DNA of 64,000 nucleotides. Origin: Chachezhania sediminis. Lineage in GTDB: Bacteria > Pseudomonadota > Alphaproteobacteria > Rhodobacterales > Rhodobacteraceae. Shown one piece after another: positions 63,300-64,000 of the stretch; positions within the stretch are counted from its first letter, which is position 1, and each line of letters starts with the position of its first letter. Both the position numbers and the translations under genes were made by a program. The stretch is from the NCBI RefSeq assembly GCF_009765275.1, contig NZ_VOPH01000001.1, forward strand, positions 496,001 through 560,000. The letters are read 5' to 3'. The notes beneath the pieces were generated by a model that searched no databases, was not told the origin of the DNA, and worked only from the letters and a program-made list of their open reading frames with translations.

Positions 63300-63848
63300 T
63301 CAGGCGCTGGTGGTGAAAAGCGCGACAGCCTCACCCGCCTGGGCATCCGATGCGCGGACCGGGCTGGCCGAGGTCGTGAACAGTTCAACCGCTTCGCCGC
63401 GGGTCGCATCCGACGCACGGACCGGGCCGGCCGAAGTCGTGAACAGTTCAACCGCTTCGCCGCGGGTCGCATCCGACGCACGGACCGGGCCGGCCGAGGT
63501 CGTGAACAGTTCAACCGCTTCGCCGCGGGTCGCATCCGACGCACGAACCGGGCCGGCCGAGGTCGTGAACAGCTCAACCGCTTCGCCGCGGACGGCGTCG
63601 GAGCCCCGGACTGGACCGGCGGAGGTCGTGAACAGGCCCGTCGCCTCGCCGCGCAGCGCATCGGTTGCCCGAACCGGACCCGCGGAGGTGGTGAAAAGCG
63701 CGGTTGCGTCGCCCATCACCGCATCGGACGCCATGGCGTTGGCCGAAGTCGTGAACAGGCCGGTCATATCGCCCGAAACCGCATCCGCATGCCGCGCCGC
63801 ATTGCGGATAACATCAACATTTTCTTGGATTTTCTTGAGAGCAGTCAT
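63300..63848 (-). CDS. Tandem-repeat protein with eight LFTTSA units
   Basis: A 182-residue protein from ATG 63848 (AAGGGG upstream). Residues 1-25 are a charged, helical leader (ALKKIQENVDVIRNAARHAD). The rest is seven units of 20-21 residues plus a final partial one, pattern G(E/D)A(V/T)xLFTTSAGPVRASDA. LFTTSA is invariant in all eight. No signal peptide or membrane helix. Unit DNA length is 63 bp, and three consecutive copies (63355-63543) differ by only one or two bases. First gene of a leftward unit with the 364-residue protein and an exporter. I do not recognise the family; a peptide precursor is one reading, a structural repeat protein another. Confidence 0.85.
   Translation of the reverse strand: MTALKKIQENVDVIRNAARHADAVSGDMTGLFTTSANAMASDAVMGDATALFTTSAGPVRATDALRGEATGLFTTSAGPVRGSDAVRGEAVELFTTSAGPVRASDATRGEAVELFTTSAGPVRASDATRGEAVELFTTSAGPVRASDATRGEAVELFTTSASPVRASDAQAGEAVALFTTSA
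63355..63795 (-). repeat. In-frame 63-bp tandem repeats
   Basis: Units at 63355, 63418, 63481, 63544, 63607, 63670 and about 63733. The first three on this list are 61-62 of 63 bases identical; identity falls steadily toward 63795, the 5' end of the gene. Confidence 0.9.
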
Positions 63849-63858
63849 CGTTGGCACC

Positions 63859-64000
63859 CCTTGTTTTGAGAGCAGGAAATGCCTCTGACGATCACACGTC
63901 AGCCGATAGCTGCAAGAATTTTTTTCTAGCTAGGGTAGCCAAACATCCAGTTATCCACATCAAAGATTAAGGACATTTGATTGACGCTATTAAGAATCAA
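63859..64000 (-). promoter_or_regulatory. AT-rich upstream region of the repeat gene
   Basis: The AT-richest stretch of the window (A/T runs such as GAATTTTTTTC). On the minus strand, TTGATG (63955 area) and a TGGCTACCCT extended -10-like element lie about 95-120 bp before the start, but the match is weak. No gene is seen. Confidence 0.3.

Noticed and set aside
63300-63848. CRISPR array
   Set aside because: The 63-bp units are contiguous without unique spacers, keep one open frame and code for a repeated peptide.

Overview
The window is high-GC, gene-dense chromosomal DNA from an alphaproteobacterium, most likely a member of the Rhodobacterales (roseobacter/Paracoccaceae group). The basis is gene content and order: cobS and cobT next to a J-domain gene and bolA; dgt, argS, a SPOR protein, nagZ, scpA and scpB in a row; rpmF, plsX, fabH, ihfA and a MerR-like gene in a row; a double-length dCTP deaminase, OlsB and an aerobic cobaltochelatase. 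I see no insertion sequence, prophage, CRISPR array, rRNA or replication origin. One tRNA gene (Pro, anticodon GGG) is present.

Layout. 1-5.8 kb: the 3' part of a molybdenum hydroxylase large subunit, a class I amidotransferase (peptidase C26) and glcB with a GlcG-like gene. 6-8 kb: a VOC protein and a WYL regulator that overlap and share a perfect palindrome upstream. 8-12 kb: pepN, an SDR and a small membrane protein. 12-18.4 kb: gatB, a Hint-domain repeat protein, a thioesterase, a DUF4177 protein and a GNAT. 18.4-26.6 kb: bolA and a J-domain gene (divergent), a fasciclin protein, cobS, an unknown exported protein, cobT and aminopeptidase P. 26.6-32.6 kb: DUF427, a membrane protein, a SARP-like regulator, a subtilase-like gene cut by an in-frame amber codon, and a PAP2 protein. 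32.7-35 kb: coaD, a CBS protein and a LysR regulator. 35-42 kb: valine catabolism (mmsA, acyl-CoA dehydrogenase, 3-hydroxyisobutyryl-CoA hydrolase, a GST, mmsB) with a two-domain lysin-like gene on the other strand. 42-46 kb: Uup, OlsB, BamE and YceD. 46-52 kb: a long structured leader, then rpmF-plsX-fabH, ihfA-merR, tRNA-Pro. 52-61 kb: dcd, a coiled-coil protein, scpB-scpA-nagZ, SPOR, argS and dgt, with an A-type Fe-S carrier divergent from dgt. 61-64 kb: a three-gene unit read leftwards: a protein made of near-identical 21-residue repeats, an unknown 364-residue protein and an EamA-type exporter.

Most genes are core metabolism and cell biology. Four valine-degradation enzymes are present; rpmF, plsX and fabH join ribosome assembly to fatty-acid and phospholipid synthesis; scpAB, nagZ and SPOR join chromosome segregation to envelope recycling.

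The least ordinary part is the right end (61.2-63.9 kb). A short leader is followed by eight copies of an LFTTSA-containing repeat, with an attenuator-like hairpin, an all-helical unknown protein and a translationally coupled exporter. It has the layout of a secreted-peptide locus, but nothing in the sequence proves that. Other items for a second look are the amber-split subtilase-like gene, the tandem mini-hairpin leader before rpmF, the MerR protein with about 600 acidic residues, and two families of dispersed intergenic palindromic repeats.
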